From: Rhizobium rhizogenes
GTDB lineage: Bacteria > Pseudomonadota > Alphaproteobacteria > Rhizobiales > Rhizobiaceae
Assembly: GCF_002005205.3 (NCBI RefSeq)
Contig: NZ_CP019701.2
Location: 1-64,000, forward strand
Direction of reading: 5' to 3'
Length of the DNA: 64,000 nt
Positions 30,385-40,521 of this stretch are shown piece after piece. Positions within the stretch are counted from its first letter, which is position 1. Each line of letters starts with the position of its first letter. Position numbers and translations under genes: made by a program. A model generated the notes under the pieces. That model was not told where the DNA came from. It saw only the letters and a list, made by a program, of their open reading frames with translations, and made no database searches.

Positions 30385-30879
30385 ATGTTTGATGACTATC
30401 TGAGCTGGAAGCCCTATTTCGAGATCGTGCCGATGCAGCATGAGGATTGCGCCGCGGTGGCGGAATTGCACGCGCTGCGTTTTCCTCGCCCCTGGAACGA
30501 CGGGGAGTTCTCCGGACTGTTGACGCAAGGATCTGTTTTCGGCGCCGTTGCACGTCAGACCAACGCATTTTTCAGCAAGCCGCTCGGTGGTTTCGTGCTT
30601 GCGCGGGAAGTGGCGGGAGAAGCGGAAATCCTCACCATCGCTGTCGCCGACAGGTTCTCGCGCACCGGCCTCGGCTGGCGCCTGATGCAGTCTGCCACCC
30701 GTGAGGCGATGATGCGCGGCGCTGAAACCATATTTCTCGAGGTGGATAACAGCAACGCCTCCGCCCTCGGGCTTTATAAAAAGCTCGGCTTCAAAACCGT
30801 CGCGGAACGCAAGGCCTATTACACCGCCAAGGATGGAACGAAGTCGACGGCGCTTGTCATGCGCCGCGATCTTCGCTAG
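30385..30879 (+). CDS. rimI: Ribosomal protein S18 alanine N-acetyltransferase-like GNAT (RimI)
   Basis: A 164-residue GNAT acetyltransferase. Acetyl-CoA-binding motif A lies in ILTIAVADRFSRTGLGWRLMQ, where the usual R/Q-x-x-G-x-G/A is RTGLGW, and motif B contains LEVDNSNASALGLYKKLGF, characteristic of RimI. It shares an operon position with tsaB. The start begins 12 residues before the first beta-strand; the segment MFDDYLSWKP is lineage-specific. Confidence 0.9.
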   Translation: MFDDYLSWKPYFEIVPMQHEDCAAVAELHALRFPRPWNDGEFSGLLTQGSVFGAVARQTNAFFSKPLGGFVLAREVAGEAEILTIAVADRFSRTGLGWRLMQSATREAMMRGAETIFLEVDNSNASALGLYKKLGFKTVAERKAYYTAKDGTKSTALVMRRDLR

Positions 30880-30949
30880 TTCCCTGCGACAGGCATTTTT
30901 TCGGCGAAAGCCGCAAAATTCAACCGGAATACTCAAAAGGCCAGAAGAC

Positions 30950-31378
30950 GTGATAGACCTTTCGAAAACGCTGGAGGAGCTTTGTGCCGAACGCGGCATG
31001 CGGATGACGGACCAGCGCCGCGTCATTGCCCGTGTCCTGCAGGAATCGGCTGATCATCCAGATGTCGAGGAACTTTACCGCCGTTCCTCCGCCGTGGACC
31101 CGCGCATCTCGATTTCCACCGTCTACAGAACGGTGAAGCTGTTCGAGGATGCGGGCATCATCGAGCGTCACGATTTTCGCGATGGCCGCTCGCGTTATGA
31201 GACTGTGCCCGAGGAACATCACGATCATCTGATCGACCTGAAGAACGGCGTGGTCATCGAATTCCATTCGGCCGAGATCGAGGCCCTCCAGGAAAAGATC
31301 GCCCGGGAGCACGGCTTCAAGCTCGTCGATCACCGGCTGGAACTTTACGGCGTGCCGTTGAAGCCCGGCGAACACTGA
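30950..31378 (+). CDS. mur: Fur-family metalloregulator (manganese-responsive Mur/Fur)
   Basis: A 142-residue Fur-family repressor starting with GTG at 30950, behind GGCCAGAAGAC with a modest ribosome site. The winged helix covers about residues 15-85 (MTDQRRVIARVLQ, STVYRTVKLFEDAGI). The regulatory metal site is in EEHHDHLIDLKNG and VIEFHSAEIE. Only one cysteine is present and the C-terminal CxxC structural zinc motif of classical Fur is absent, matching rhizobial Mur, which senses Mn(II) and represses Mn transporters. In Agrobacterium the gene is often named fur. olsA follows by 30 bases. Confidence 0.93.
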   Translation: MIDLSKTLEELCAERGMRMTDQRRVIARVLQESADHPDVEELYRRSSAVDPRISISTVYRTVKLFEDAGIIERHDFRDGRSRYETVPEEHHDHLIDLKNGVVIEFHSAEIEALQEKIAREHGFKLVDHRLELYGVPLKPGEH

Positions 31379-31408
31379 GACGCTGGTGAACAAGCGGGCG
31401 TTTCCATC

Positions 31409-32203
31409 ATGATGTGGCTGCGGACAGCCTATATCGCGATCGTTCTCCTGATCGTGACGCTCATCCTGCTGCCGCTGCAACTTCTGGGCCTTGCCTTCGA
31501 CTGGCGGCTGCGCCGTCGCATTCCCCGCATCTGGCACCGGATAGCCTGTCATGTACTCGGCATCCGCGTGCATGTTCACGGAGAGGTGGAGCGGGCAAAG
31601 CCGCTGATGCTGGCGGTCAACCACGCCTCGTGGAAGGACATCCTCGTTTTGGGCAGCATTGCCGACGTGGTGTTCATTGCCAAGACGGAGGTGCGTGACT
31701 GGCCGGTCTTCGGTTGGCTTGCCCGGCTGCAGAAAAGCATCTTCGTTCAGCGCGAACAGAAGCGCAGCACCGGCGCACAGGTCAGCGAGATCGCCAGCCG
31801 CATGGCTGACGGCGAGATCGTCGTTCTGTTCCCTGAAGGGACGACTTCGGACGGTAATCGCATGCTGGCCGTGAAATCCTCGCTGTTCGGCGCGGCTTCC
31901 ACTGCCGCTGAACAGGTTCCGGGAAAGCTGGTTTACGTGCAGCCGGTCGCCATCGCCTATACGCGGGTGCATGGCATGGCCATGGGACGTTACCACCGGG
32001 TCATTGCCGCCTGGCCGGGCAGCATCACGCTCGTGCCGCATCTGCTCGGCATCATCAAGGCCGGCGCCATCGATGTCGACGTGACCTTCGGTGACAGCGT
32101 TCCGTTCCACAGCACGGATAACCGCAAGCGCCTGGCTACCGATATTGCCGGCGCGATCCGCTCCATGCTGGCCTTCAGCCTGCGTGGCGGCTGGCGAAAA
32201 TAA
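31409..32203 (+). CDS. olsA: Lyso-ornithine lipid O-acyltransferase OlsA (PlsC family)
   Basis: A 264-residue membrane acyltransferase. An N-terminal membrane segment (about 6-28) precedes the PlsC catalytic motif NHASWKD (His72, Asp77) and the substrate motif LFPEGTTSDG. The family includes lysophosphatidate acyltransferases; I call it OlsA because its position directly after fur/mur matches the Agrobacterium olsA I remember and because olsB is in the same window. It acylates the lyso-ornithine lipid made by OlsB. Assignment as a general PlsC is the alternative. Confidence 0.83.
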   Translation: MMWLRTAYIAIVLLIVTLILLPLQLLGLAFDWRLRRRIPRIWHRIACHVLGIRVHVHGEVERAKPLMLAVNHASWKDILVLGSIADVVFIAKTEVRDWPVFGWLARLQKSIFVQREQKRSTGAQVSEIASRMADGEIVVLFPEGTTSDGNRMLAVKSSLFGAASTAAEQVPGKLVYVQPVAIAYTRVHGMAMGRYHRVIAAWPGSITLVPHLLGIIKAGAIDVDVTFGDSVPFHSTDNRKRLATDIAGAIRSMLAFSLRGGWRK

Positions 32204-32212
32204 CGTATCGGA

Positions 32213-32290
32213 CCGAAAACTGTGTGGCGGTTTTCGGAAAATCCGCTGCGTAAACAAAAATCGAGAGCAACGGAATGACTCCGTTGCTCT
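32213..32290. other. Two strong hairpins in the olsA-miaB interval
   Basis: CCGAAAAC (32213-32220) pairs with GTTTTCGG (32230-32237), and AGAGCAACGGA (32264-32274) pairs perfectly with its complement (32280-32290) around ATGAC. On the minus strand the second is followed by a short T-run, so it is a terminator-like structure in that direction, yet no minus-strand gene reads toward it. On the plus strand neither has a T-tract. They may end olsA transcripts or form part of a small RNA. Confidence 0.5.
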
Positions 32291-32354
32291 GGTATCGTAG
32301 CTTTTCCGGGATTTTTCTATTTAATCTGGCCGGAAAAAACACTAGATAGCCGCC

Positions 32355-33758
32355 ATGACCCAGGAAACGCTTGGCCTCGACGCCCCACACATGATTGCCC
32401 GAGAGGGCTCTAACAGTCGAAAAGTCTTCATCAAGACCTATGGCTGTCAGATGAACGTCTATGATTCCGTCCGCATGAGCGATGCGCTGGCGAAGGATGG
32501 TTACGTTCAGACCGAGGATATGGGCGAGGCGGATCTGGTTCTGCTGAATACCTGTCACATCCGCGAAAAGGCGGCTGAAAAGGTCTATTCGGCGCTTGGC
32601 CGCCTGCGCGACATGAAAAAATCGCGCGAAGAGCAGGGCCGTGAATTCATGATCGGCGTTGCCGGCTGTGTGGCGCAGGCGGAAGGCGAGGAAATTCTTC
32701 GCCGTGCGCCCGCCGTCGATGTCGTCATCGGCCCGCAGACATACCACCGCCTGCCGGACGCCCTGAAGCGGGTGCGTGGCGGTGAGCGTGTCATCGAGAC
32801 CGAATATGCGGTCGAGGACAAGTTCGAACATCTGCCGGTCGCCGAAAAGGCGACGTTGCGCACGCGTGGCGTCACCGCCTTTCTGACGGTGCAGGAAGGT
32901 TGCGACAAGTTCTGTACCTTCTGTGTCGTGCCCTATACGCGCGGTTCGGAAGTCTCCCGCCCCGTGCGCCAGATCGTCGATGAGGCGATGAAGCTGGTGG
33001 ATGCCGGGGTGCGTGAAATCACGCTTCTCGGCCAGAACGTCAATGCCTGGCAGGGTGAAGGCCCGAAGGGCGATAAATGGGGCCTCGCCGAGCTGCTCTA
33101 CCGGCTGGCGGAAATACCCGGCCTTGCGCGGCTGCGCTACACCACCAGCCATCCACGCGATATGGACGAGCGCCTGATCGGCGCGCACCGCGATCTGCGT
33201 ATCCTGATGCCCTATCTGCATCTGCCGGTACAATCGGGATCGGATGGCATTCTGAAGGCGATGAACCGCCGCCATACGGGCAGGGAATATATCCAGCTTA
33301 TCGAAAAAATCCGCGCCGCCCGCCCTGATATCGCCATGTCGGGGGACTTTATTGTCGGCTTCCCCGGTGAGACGGATCGCGATTTCGAAGACACGATGGC
33401 GATTGTCGAGACGGTGAAATACGCGCAGGCCTTCTCGTTCAAATATTCCACCCGGCCCGGCACGCCGGGCGCCGATCTCACGGATCAGGTTGCGGAAGAA
33501 GTGAAGGCCGAGCGGCTGGAAAGATTGCAGGCCCTGTTGCTGCGGCAGCAGAAGGAATTTGCGGAATCGCTGGTCGGAAAGACCATGGATGTGTTGCTGG
33601 AAAAGCCCGGCCGCATGCCTGGACAGTTGATAGGTCGCTCTCCCTGGCTGCAATCCGTGAATCTTGATGCAAAGACGTTGAAAATCGGTGACATTGTTCA
33701 TGTACGAATCACCGCAACGGGTCCAAACAGCTTGTTTGCCGAGGTGGCAGAGAGTTAG
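32355..33758 (+). CDS. miaB: tRNA-2-methylthio-N6-dimethylallyladenosine synthase MiaB
   Basis: A 467-residue methylthiotransferase that adds the ms2 group to i6A37 of tRNAs. The N-terminal UPF0004 domain has Cys31 (TYGCQMN), [14 protein letters not shown] and GCVAQAEGE, giving the auxiliary cluster; the radical SAM motif is [18 protein letters not shown]; a TRAM domain ends the protein. All six cysteines are present. It heads a co-directional block miaB-phoH-ybeY-corC-lnt. Confidence 0.97.
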   Translation: MTQETLGLDAPHMIAREGSNSRKVFIKTYGCQMNVYDSVRMSDALAKDGYVQTEDMGEADLVLLNTCHIREKAAEKVYSALGRLRDMKKSREEQGREFMIGVAGCVAQAEGEEILRRAPAVDVVIGPQTYHRLPDALKRVRGGERVIETEYAVEDKFEHLPVAEKATLRTRGVTAFLTVQEGCDKFCTFCVVPYTRGSEVSRPVRQIVDEAMKLVDAGVREITLLGQNVNAWQGEGPKGDKWGLAELLYRLAEIPGLARLRYTTSHPRDMDERLIGAHRDLRILMPYLHLPVQSGSDGILKAMNRRHTGREYIQLIEKIRAARPDIAMSGDFIVGFPGETDRDFEDTMAIVETVKYAQAFSFKYSTRPGTPGADLTDQVAEEVKAERLERLQALLLRQQKEFAESLVGKTMDVLLEKPGRMPGQLIGRSPWLQSVNLDAKTLKIGDIVHVRITATGPNSLFAEVAES

Positions 33759-33798
33759 AGTGAGGAGCCGACACTGATTGGGACAGGAGCCTGACCGC

Positions 33799-34854
33799 TT
33801 GAACGCACACGAATTGGTATCAAATTCATCGCGCCAGCCACGCCAAGCCGCGACCGACGCCAATCACTTCGTCCTCACGTTCGAGAATAACAGGATAGCG
33901 GGAGAGCTATTCGGTCAGTTCGATCAGAACCTGAAGCTCTTGGAACAGCGCCTCAACATCGATGCGCGTCCGCGTGGCAATTCCGTCGCCATCACCGGTG
34001 ACGTCGTTGCCACCAATCAGGCTCGCCGGGCGCTGGATTTCCTTTATGAACGGCTGCTCAAGGGCGGAACCGCCGAGGTTTCCGATGTCGAAGGCGCGAT
34101 CCGCATGGCCATGGCCGCGGACGACCAGCTGACCTTGCCGACGATGGAACGCAAGGCGAAGATTTCCATGGCGCAGATTTCCACACGCAAGAAGACCATC
34201 GCTGCCCGCACGCCGACACAGGATGTCTATATGCGGGCGCTGGAGCAATCCGAACTGGTTTTCGGCGTCGGCCCTGCGGGCACCGGCAAGACCTATCTTG
34301 CCGTGGCGCATGCGGCGCAATTGCTGGAGCGCGGTGCAGTTGACCGTATCATCCTGTCGCGTCCTGCTGTTGAAGCAGGCGAACGTCTGGGCTTCCTGCC
34401 GGGCGACATGAAGGAAAAGGTCGATCCCTATCTTCGTCCGCTTTATGACGCGCTTTATGACATGATGCCGGGTGACAAGGTGGAGCGCGCCATTCAGGCG
34501 GGCGTCATCGAAATCGCGCCGCTGGCCTTCATGCGCGGTCGCACGCTTGCCAATGCCGCCGTCATTCTGGACGAAGCCCAGAACACCACGACGATGCAGA
34601 TGAAAATGTTCCTGACGCGTCTCGGCGAAAACGGCCGCATGATCGTGACCGGCGACCCGAGCCAGGTGGATTTGCCGCGCGGCGTCAAATCCGGCCTTGT
34701 CGAGGCCCTGCAAATCCTTGGTGATGTCGAAGGTGTTTCCGTCGTGCGCTTCAAGGATGTCGACGTCGTTCGCCATCCGATGGTTGCGCGCATCGTCCGC
34801 GCTTACGAATCCCACACGGCGGTGCCGGATGAAAGCCTCGTGAAGGGCGACTGA
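33799..34854 (+). CDS. phoH: PhoH-like P-loop ATPase (PhoL type)
   Basis: A 351-residue PhoH-family ATPase. Residues about 30-130 form the N-terminal KH-like region, and the P-loop domain has GPAGTGKTYLAVAHA, SRPAVEAGERLGFLPGD and the Walker B-type VILDEAQNTT. The family is a predicted RNA helicase/ATPase that travels with ybeY. I used TTG 33799 with AGGAG nine bases upstream; TTG 33778 is the other in-frame start. There is no ATG start. ybeY follows after 10 bases. Confidence 0.93.
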   Translation: MNAHELVSNSSRQPRQAATDANHFVLTFENNRIAGELFGQFDQNLKLLEQRLNIDARPRGNSVAITGDVVATNQARRALDFLYERLLKGGTAEVSDVEGAIRMAMAADDQLTLPTMERKAKISMAQISTRKKTIAARTPTQDVYMRALEQSELVFGVGPAGTGKTYLAVAHAAQLLERGAVDRIILSRPAVEAGERLGFLPGDMKEKVDPYLRPLYDALYDMMPGDKVERAIQAGVIEIAPLAFMRGRTLANAAVILDEAQNTTTMQMKMFLTRLGENGRMIVTGDPSQVDLPRGVKSGLVEALQILGDVEGVSVVRFKDVDVVRHPMVARIVRAYESHTAVPDESLVKGD

Positions 34855-34864
34855 CGTAAAGACG

Positions 34865-35371
34865 ATGACAGTTCTGGATATTCAAATCAGCGTCGAGGCT
34901 GAAGGCTGGTCCTCGGAAGACGATCTGCTTGCCTTTGCAACGAAAGTGCTGGATGCGGCTGTCGATTTTCTGAAGCGGGAAGAGGGCCAACCCTTCCCGA
35001 AAATGCCGGTGGAACTGTCACTGGTCTTCACTGACGATGAAAATATCCGCGAGATCAATGCTGAATGGCGCGACAAGGACAAGGCGACCAATGTCTTGTC
35101 TTTCCCCGCTTTTCCGCTGGAACCGGGCGGAATGCCGGGGCCCATGCTGGGCGATATCGTCATCGCGCGCGAGACGGTTGAGCGCGAGGCCCTTGAACTT
35201 GAGAAGAGTTTCGGGGATCATCTGACCCATCTGCTCGTTCATGGGTTCCTGCATTTGTTTGGTTATGACCACATGGACGAGGAAGAAGCCGAAGAAATGG
35301 AGTCGCTTGAGACTCGCATTTTGGCACTGCTTGGCCTATCTGATCCCTACGCGGGTCAGGAACCGCTTTGA
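34865..35371 (+). CDS. ybeY: Endoribonuclease YbeY (rRNA maturation factor)
   Basis: A 168-residue zinc metalloprotein needed for 16S rRNA 3' end processing and ribosome quality control. The metal motif is HLLVHGFLHLFGYDH (three histidines), and INAEWRDKDKATNVLSFP is the conserved substrate region. It lies between phoH and corC, the universal order. Its start is ten bases after the phoH stop. Confidence 0.96.
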   Translation: MTVLDIQISVEAEGWSSEDDLLAFATKVLDAAVDFLKREEGQPFPKMPVELSLVFTDDENIREINAEWRDKDKATNVLSFPAFPLEPGGMPGPMLGDIVIARETVEREALELEKSFGDHLTHLLVHGFLHLFGYDHMDEEEAEEMESLETRILALLGLSDPYAGQEPL

Positions 35372-35386
35372 ATATTGTCTGGAGCC

Positions 35387-36532
35387 ATGAACGAACATTC
35401 TGCACGACCTGCCAATGAGGGCAGAGAAAACGGCGAGCAGTCCTCCTCGGAGGAGGGCAGTAGTCATTTACGTCAAGACTACAATGCAAAGCCGAGAACG
35501 ACGATCTGGTCTCGCATCGCACGGTTGCTGAAACCGTCTCAGGGCGAGCGCCTGCGCGAGGATTTGACCGACGCGCTGATGGACGACACCGAAATCGGTG
35601 CGGCCTTTTCGCCCGAAGAACGGGCGATGCTGAACAATATCCTGCGTTTCCGGGAGGTTCGGGTCGAAGATATCATGATCCCGCGGGTGGATATCGACGG
35701 TCTCGACCAGAACATGACGATCGGCGATGCGCTGATCCTCTTTGAGGAAACCGGCCGTTCCCGCATGCCGATCTATGACGAGACGCTGGATAATCCGAAG
35801 GGCATGATCCATATCCGCGACCTGCTTGCCTATGTCGCCAAACAGGCCCGCAACAAGCGCCGGGCCGGGTCGCGCAGCGTTGCCTATACGGAAGTGAAGG
35901 CTCCCCGTTCGCCAAGGCCGAATTTCGATCTGGCGCGGGTCGATCTCGAACAGACCCTCGCCGATGCGGGACTGGTGCGTAAAATTCTGTTTGCGCCGCC
36001 CTCCATGCTGGCTTCGGATCTCTTGAAGACCATGCAGGCCCAGCGAACCCAGCTTGCGCTGGTGATCGACGAATATGGCGGCACCGACGGTCTCGTCAGC
36101 CACGAGGATATCGTCGAGATGGTCGTGGGCGATATCGATGACGAGCACGACAAGGATGAGGCGATGTTCTCGCGTCTTTCGGCCGACGTGCTCGTGGCGG
36201 ATGCCCGCGCCGAACTTACGGAACTGGCCGAGGCAATCGGGCCTGAATTCGACGTTAGGGAACATCTGGAAGAAATCGATACCCTCGGCGGTCTGATCTT
36301 CTTCGCGCTCGGCCGCATTCCGGCCAAGGGTGAGGTGGTCAGGGCCGTGCCTGGTTTCGAATTCCAGATTCTCGATGCGGATACACGCCGCATCAAGGGT
36401 GTCCGCATCGTGCGTGATCACGGTTCGGAAGGGCAGGATGACCGTGCACCGGGTGATGCCGGCGCCAACGAGGTGATTGCGCTGCCGGCGCCGGATGTCC
36501 GCCTCATCGCGCACCAGCAGAATGCCGACTGA
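35387..36532 (+). CDS. corC: CorC/HlyC-family protein with CBS pair
   Basis: A 381-residue cytoplasmic CorC-type protein. Order: a charged N-terminus, CBS pair (about 90-235; EDIMIPRVDIDGLDQNMTI, IYDETLDNPKGMIHIRDLL, LVIDEYGGTDGLVSHEDIVE) and the CorC_HlyC domain (about 260-345). It lacks the DUF21 membrane domain, as CorC does. Often called hemolysin; magnesium/cobalt efflux or a lipoprotein-pathway partner role is proposed. GGAG six bases before ATG 35387. lnt is downstream. Confidence 0.93.
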   Translation: MNEHSARPANEGRENGEQSSSEEGSSHLRQDYNAKPRTTIWSRIARLLKPSQGERLREDLTDALMDDTEIGAAFSPEERAMLNNILRFREVRVEDIMIPRVDIDGLDQNMTIGDALILFEETGRSRMPIYDETLDNPKGMIHIRDLLAYVAKQARNKRRAGSRSVAYTEVKAPRSPRPNFDLARVDLEQTLADAGLVRKILFAPPSMLASDLLKTMQAQRTQLALVIDEYGGTDGLVSHEDIVEMVVGDIDDEHDKDEAMFSRLSADVLVADARAELTELAEAIGPEFDVREHLEEIDTLGGLIFFALGRIPAKGEVVRAVPGFEFQILDADTRRIKGVRIVRDHGSEGQDDRAPGDAGANEVIALPAPDVRLIAHQQNAD

Positions 36533-36537
36533 ATGGG

Positions 36538-36562
36538 ATCGACGGGGATAATACCCGTCGAT
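36538..36562 (+). terminator. Hairpin after corC, possible terminator
   Basis: ATCGACGGG and CCCGTCGAT are perfectly complementary around GATAATA, a few bases after the corC stop. The following bases, TTGCTTCTC, are only weakly T-rich, so termination may be partial. A 190-base stretch without a gene then leads to lnt. Confidence 0.55.
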
Positions 36563-36752
36563 TTGCTTCTCTGGCTGCGATCCTGCGTTTGAATGCCGGG
36601 TCGGTCCATGAAAAGCACAGCCGGTCATCAGGGCTTTCTCCACTCCTGTGGACTGCGAATCTTTTTTCCTTTACGTCGGGTCTGAGAGAAAATTCCGTTG
36701 CGCGGCCTTGCCGTCCGCGGGCTTTTCCGGACGCGCATAAAACGGAGATGGC

Positions 36753-38342
36753 ATGGAGCGTCTTGCAGGCAGGGTAATGCTGGCCGGTGGCAAAAGCCGC
36801 GCAGTCATGGCGATTGCCGCAGGCGCGGTCGGTGCGCTGGCTTTGCCTCCGTTCGGCTTTTTCGCGGCCTTGTTTTTGTCTTTCACCCTGCTTGTCTGGC
36901 TGGTGGATGGCTGCACTGGCAAGCCGGGCGGCGGCATCTTCAGTCGCGTCATGCCCGCTTTCGGCATCGGCTGGTGTTTCGGGCTCGGTTATTTCGTGGC
37001 GGGCCTGTGGTGGCTGGGCAATGCCCTTTTGCTGGAGGCGGATGAATTCGCCTGGGCGCTGCCGCTCGCCATCCTTGGCCTGCCCGCTTTTCTGGCGCTG
37101 TTTTACGGTTTTGCCGTTGCTGCGGCCAATATCGTCTGGTCGGATGGTCTCGGCCGTATTGCGGCGCTTGCCGCCGCATTCGGCTTTTCGGAATGGCTGC
37201 GCAGCTTTCTCGCAACTGGCTTCCCCTGGAATGCCATCGGTTACGGCATCATGCCCATCCCGGTCATGATGCAGTCCGCGCATCTGCTCGGACTTTTCAG
37301 CGTGACCACGCTGGCCGTTTTCATCTTTGCCGCACCGGCCCTGATCGGCACGAAAAAAGGCATGTGGCCGGGCCTTGCCCTGGCGGGCCTGCTGCTGGCC
37401 GGCCATTTCGGTTACGGCCTCTACCGCCTTCAGACACCGGCGGCGACACCGGAAGATGCCCTGACGGTCAGGATCGTTCAGCCGTCGATCGACCAGTCGC
37501 GCAAAATGCTGAATTCCGACCGCGCCGAGATTTTCGGTGAGCATCTGCGCCTGACGGCCCTGCCGCCGGGTGAAGGAAAGAAGCGCCCGGATATCATCGT
37601 CTGGCCGGAAACATCCGTGCCTTTCATCCTGACGCAGAACCCCGACGCTCTGACGGAGATTGCAAAGACGCTGGAGGACGGACAGATTCTGTTCACCGGC
37701 GCCGTGAGAATGGAAGATCAGGGGGCAGGCCGCCCGCCGCGTTATTACAATTCGGTCTATGCGATTGACAGCCAGGGCGAGATCATCGGCGCGACCGACA
37801 AGGTGCATCTGACCCCCTTTGGTGAATATGTCCCCTTTGAAGGCATCCTGCGGGAATTCGGCATCGACAATGTCATCGCCCTGCCGGGGGGCTTTTCCGC
37901 CGCTTCCTCGCGTACGCCGCTCACGCTTCCTTCGGGCAAGACCTTCTATCCTCTCATCTGTTACGAGATCATTTTCCCGGGTGAGATGACGCCGGGGCTC
38001 GCCGGCTCGGCCGCCATTCTGAATGTGACCAATGATGGCTGGTTCGGCGATACGCCCGGCCCTTATCAGCATTTTCTGCAGGCGAGAGTCCGGGCCGTTG
38101 AGACGGGCGTGCCGGTGATTCGGGGTGCCAATACCGGAATTTCCGCCGTCATAGACCCCTATGGCCGCATTATCGCCGGGCTCGATTACGGTCGGGTGGG
38201 AATTGTTGACGCCACTTTGAGTGGTGGGTCAAACGACGCATTTACCTACGACACACATCGGACGTATTTCTGGTTGATTTTTTCCATCATGCTGATCGTT
38301 GCGGTATTTCCTGCCTGGAGTTTTGCTCGGCGCCAGAATTGA
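36753..38342 (+). CDS. lnt: Apolipoprotein N-acyltransferase
   Basis: A 529-residue inner-membrane enzyme that adds the third acyl chain to lipoproteins. Six or so N-terminal membrane segments precede the periplasmic nitrilase-like domain with the catalytic triad Glu (IVWPETSVPF), Lys (DKVHLTPFGEYVPFEG) and Cys (PLICYEIIFPGE), all intact, and a C-terminal membrane helix. GGAG is five bases before ATG 36753. It completes lipoprotein maturation with LspA at 15.5 kb. Confidence 0.96.
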   Translation: MERLAGRVMLAGGKSRAVMAIAAGAVGALALPPFGFFAALFLSFTLLVWLVDGCTGKPGGGIFSRVMPAFGIGWCFGLGYFVAGLWWLGNALLLEADEFAWALPLAILGLPAFLALFYGFAVAAANIVWSDGLGRIAALAAAFGFSEWLRSFLATGFPWNAIGYGIMPIPVMMQSAHLLGLFSVTTLAVFIFAAPALIGTKKGMWPGLALAGLLLAGHFGYGLYRLQTPAATPEDALTVRIVQPSIDQSRKMLNSDRAEIFGEHLRLTALPPGEGKKRPDIIVWPETSVPFILTQNPDALTEIAKTLEDGQILFTGAVRMEDQGAGRPPRYYNSVYAIDSQGEIIGATDKVHLTPFGEYVPFEGILREFGIDNVIALPGGFSAASSRTPLTLPSGKTFYPLICYEIIFPGEMTPGLAGSAAILNVTNDGWFGDTPGPYQHFLQARVRAVETGVPVIRGANTGISAVIDPYGRIIAGLDYGRVGIVDATLSGGSNDAFTYDTHRTYFWLIFSIMLIVAVFPAWSFARRQN

Positions 38343-38472
38343 CCGGGAACTTCCGCAATTGCATAGTGAATACGTCAGTCGTAAAACAAGTTTAGACGCT
38401 GTCGAAATGCCGGCTCATTTCTTCGAATAGTAATGAAGCGAGATATCAACCCTTTCCGAGTGTCAGGACCGC

Positions 38473-38895
38473 ATGATGACCGAGAATAAGAAAAAGCCTA
38501 ATCCTATCGACATTCATGTCGGAAGCCGAATTCGTCTTCGCAGAACCATGCTGGGCATGAGCCAGGAAAAGCTGGGCGAAAGCCTTGGAATTACCTTTCA
38601 GCAAATCCAGAAATACGAAAAGGGCACAAACCGCGTCGGCGCCAGCCGCCTGCAGAATATTTCCGCGATCCTCAATGTCCCGGTGTCCTTTTTTTTCGAA
38701 GATGCTCCCGGCGATCAGGCGGGTGGCGCAAGCGGCATGGCGGAAGCCTCCAGCTCCAATTACGTGGTTGACTTCCTGTCCTCGGCCGAGGGCCTGCAGC
38801 TGAACCGCGCATTTGTGAAGATTGCCGATCCCAAGGTTCGCCGCCGTCTCGTTGATCTCGTCAAGGCGCTCGCCGCCGAGGGAGACGCGGAGTAA
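38473..38895 (+). CDS. XRE-family HTH transcriptional regulator, rhizobial type
   Basis: A 140-residue protein with an HTH_3 domain at about residues 14-68 (SRIRLRRTMLGMSQEKLGESL, ITFQQIQKYEKG) and a C-terminal region with a helix near LNRAFVKIADPKVRRRLVDLVKAL. This size and tail are typical of a conserved Alphaproteobacteria group. A second ATG at 38476 has better spacing to AGGA. It sits between lnt and metK in many rhizobia; its targets are unknown to me. A strong terminator follows. Confidence 0.92.
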   Translation: MMTENKKKPNPIDIHVGSRIRLRRTMLGMSQEKLGESLGITFQQIQKYEKGTNRVGASRLQNISAILNVPVSFFFEDAPGDQAGGASGMAEASSSNYVVDFLSSAEGLQLNRAFVKIADPKVRRRLVDLVKALAAEGDAE

Positions 38896-38946
38896 GCTTT
38901 GGTGAGCGATGCCCATAAATTTTCCGGCAAGGGCGCCGGACACTCA

Positions 38947-38970
38947 ACGGTCCGCAAGGGCCGTTTTTTT
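38947..38970 (+). terminator. Intrinsic terminator after the XRE gene
   Basis: ACGGTCC and GGGCCGT form a seven-pair stem with one G-U, a GCAA tetraloop and a run of seven T. Confidence 0.85.
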
Positions 38971-38993
38971 GTGCCGGATTAGAAAGGAATTCT

Positions 38994-39015
38994 CACATAA
39001 AGATATATTTATGTG
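38994..39015. promoter_or_regulatory. AT-rich palindrome before metK, candidate regulator site
   Basis: CACATAAA and TTTATGTG are perfect 8-base arms around GATATA; extended to 11-base half-sites only one pair is mismatched. It lies 71 bases before the metK ATG and after the upstream terminator, where a promoter operator is expected. It resembles the palindromic operators I recall for the methionine-cycle regulator SahR, but I cannot check the consensus. It could equally serve the adjacent XRE protein. Confidence 0.45.
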
Positions 39016-39085
39016 GTTGTGTCCTTGTCTTTCATGGCCGAAATGACTAACAAACTCGAAGACCGTTCTTTGAGGGGAATCCCGC

Positions 39086-40348
<1,263 letters not shown>

Positions 40349-40521
40349 AGCATTCCCGGTAAAGAGCCGCATAGCGGTTTTACGTCCGGAAAATGCATGT
40401 ACGGCATATCGCCCTTGTCATTCGGCGGCGATTGAGAGATACCGTCTGCACTTTTTGTAACCCGCACAGCGCCACATGCGGCTCTGTGCGGGTTAAATCC
40501 ATTTGTTCTTGAGAGTATGAG

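Noticed and set aside
30880..30949. Mur/Fur autoregulatory box before the mur gene
   Set aside because: No convincing palindromic TGCAA-type site could be picked out in the 70 bases.
36504..38072. Open frame of 522 codons on the minus strand
   Set aside because: It lies fully antisense to lnt, with compositionally odd Arg/Gln-rich translation and no recognisable domain; it is a GC-rich shadow.
38971..39085. SAM riboswitch before metK
   Set aside because: I saw no SAM-I, SAM-II or SAM/SAH consensus core; only a palindrome is visible.
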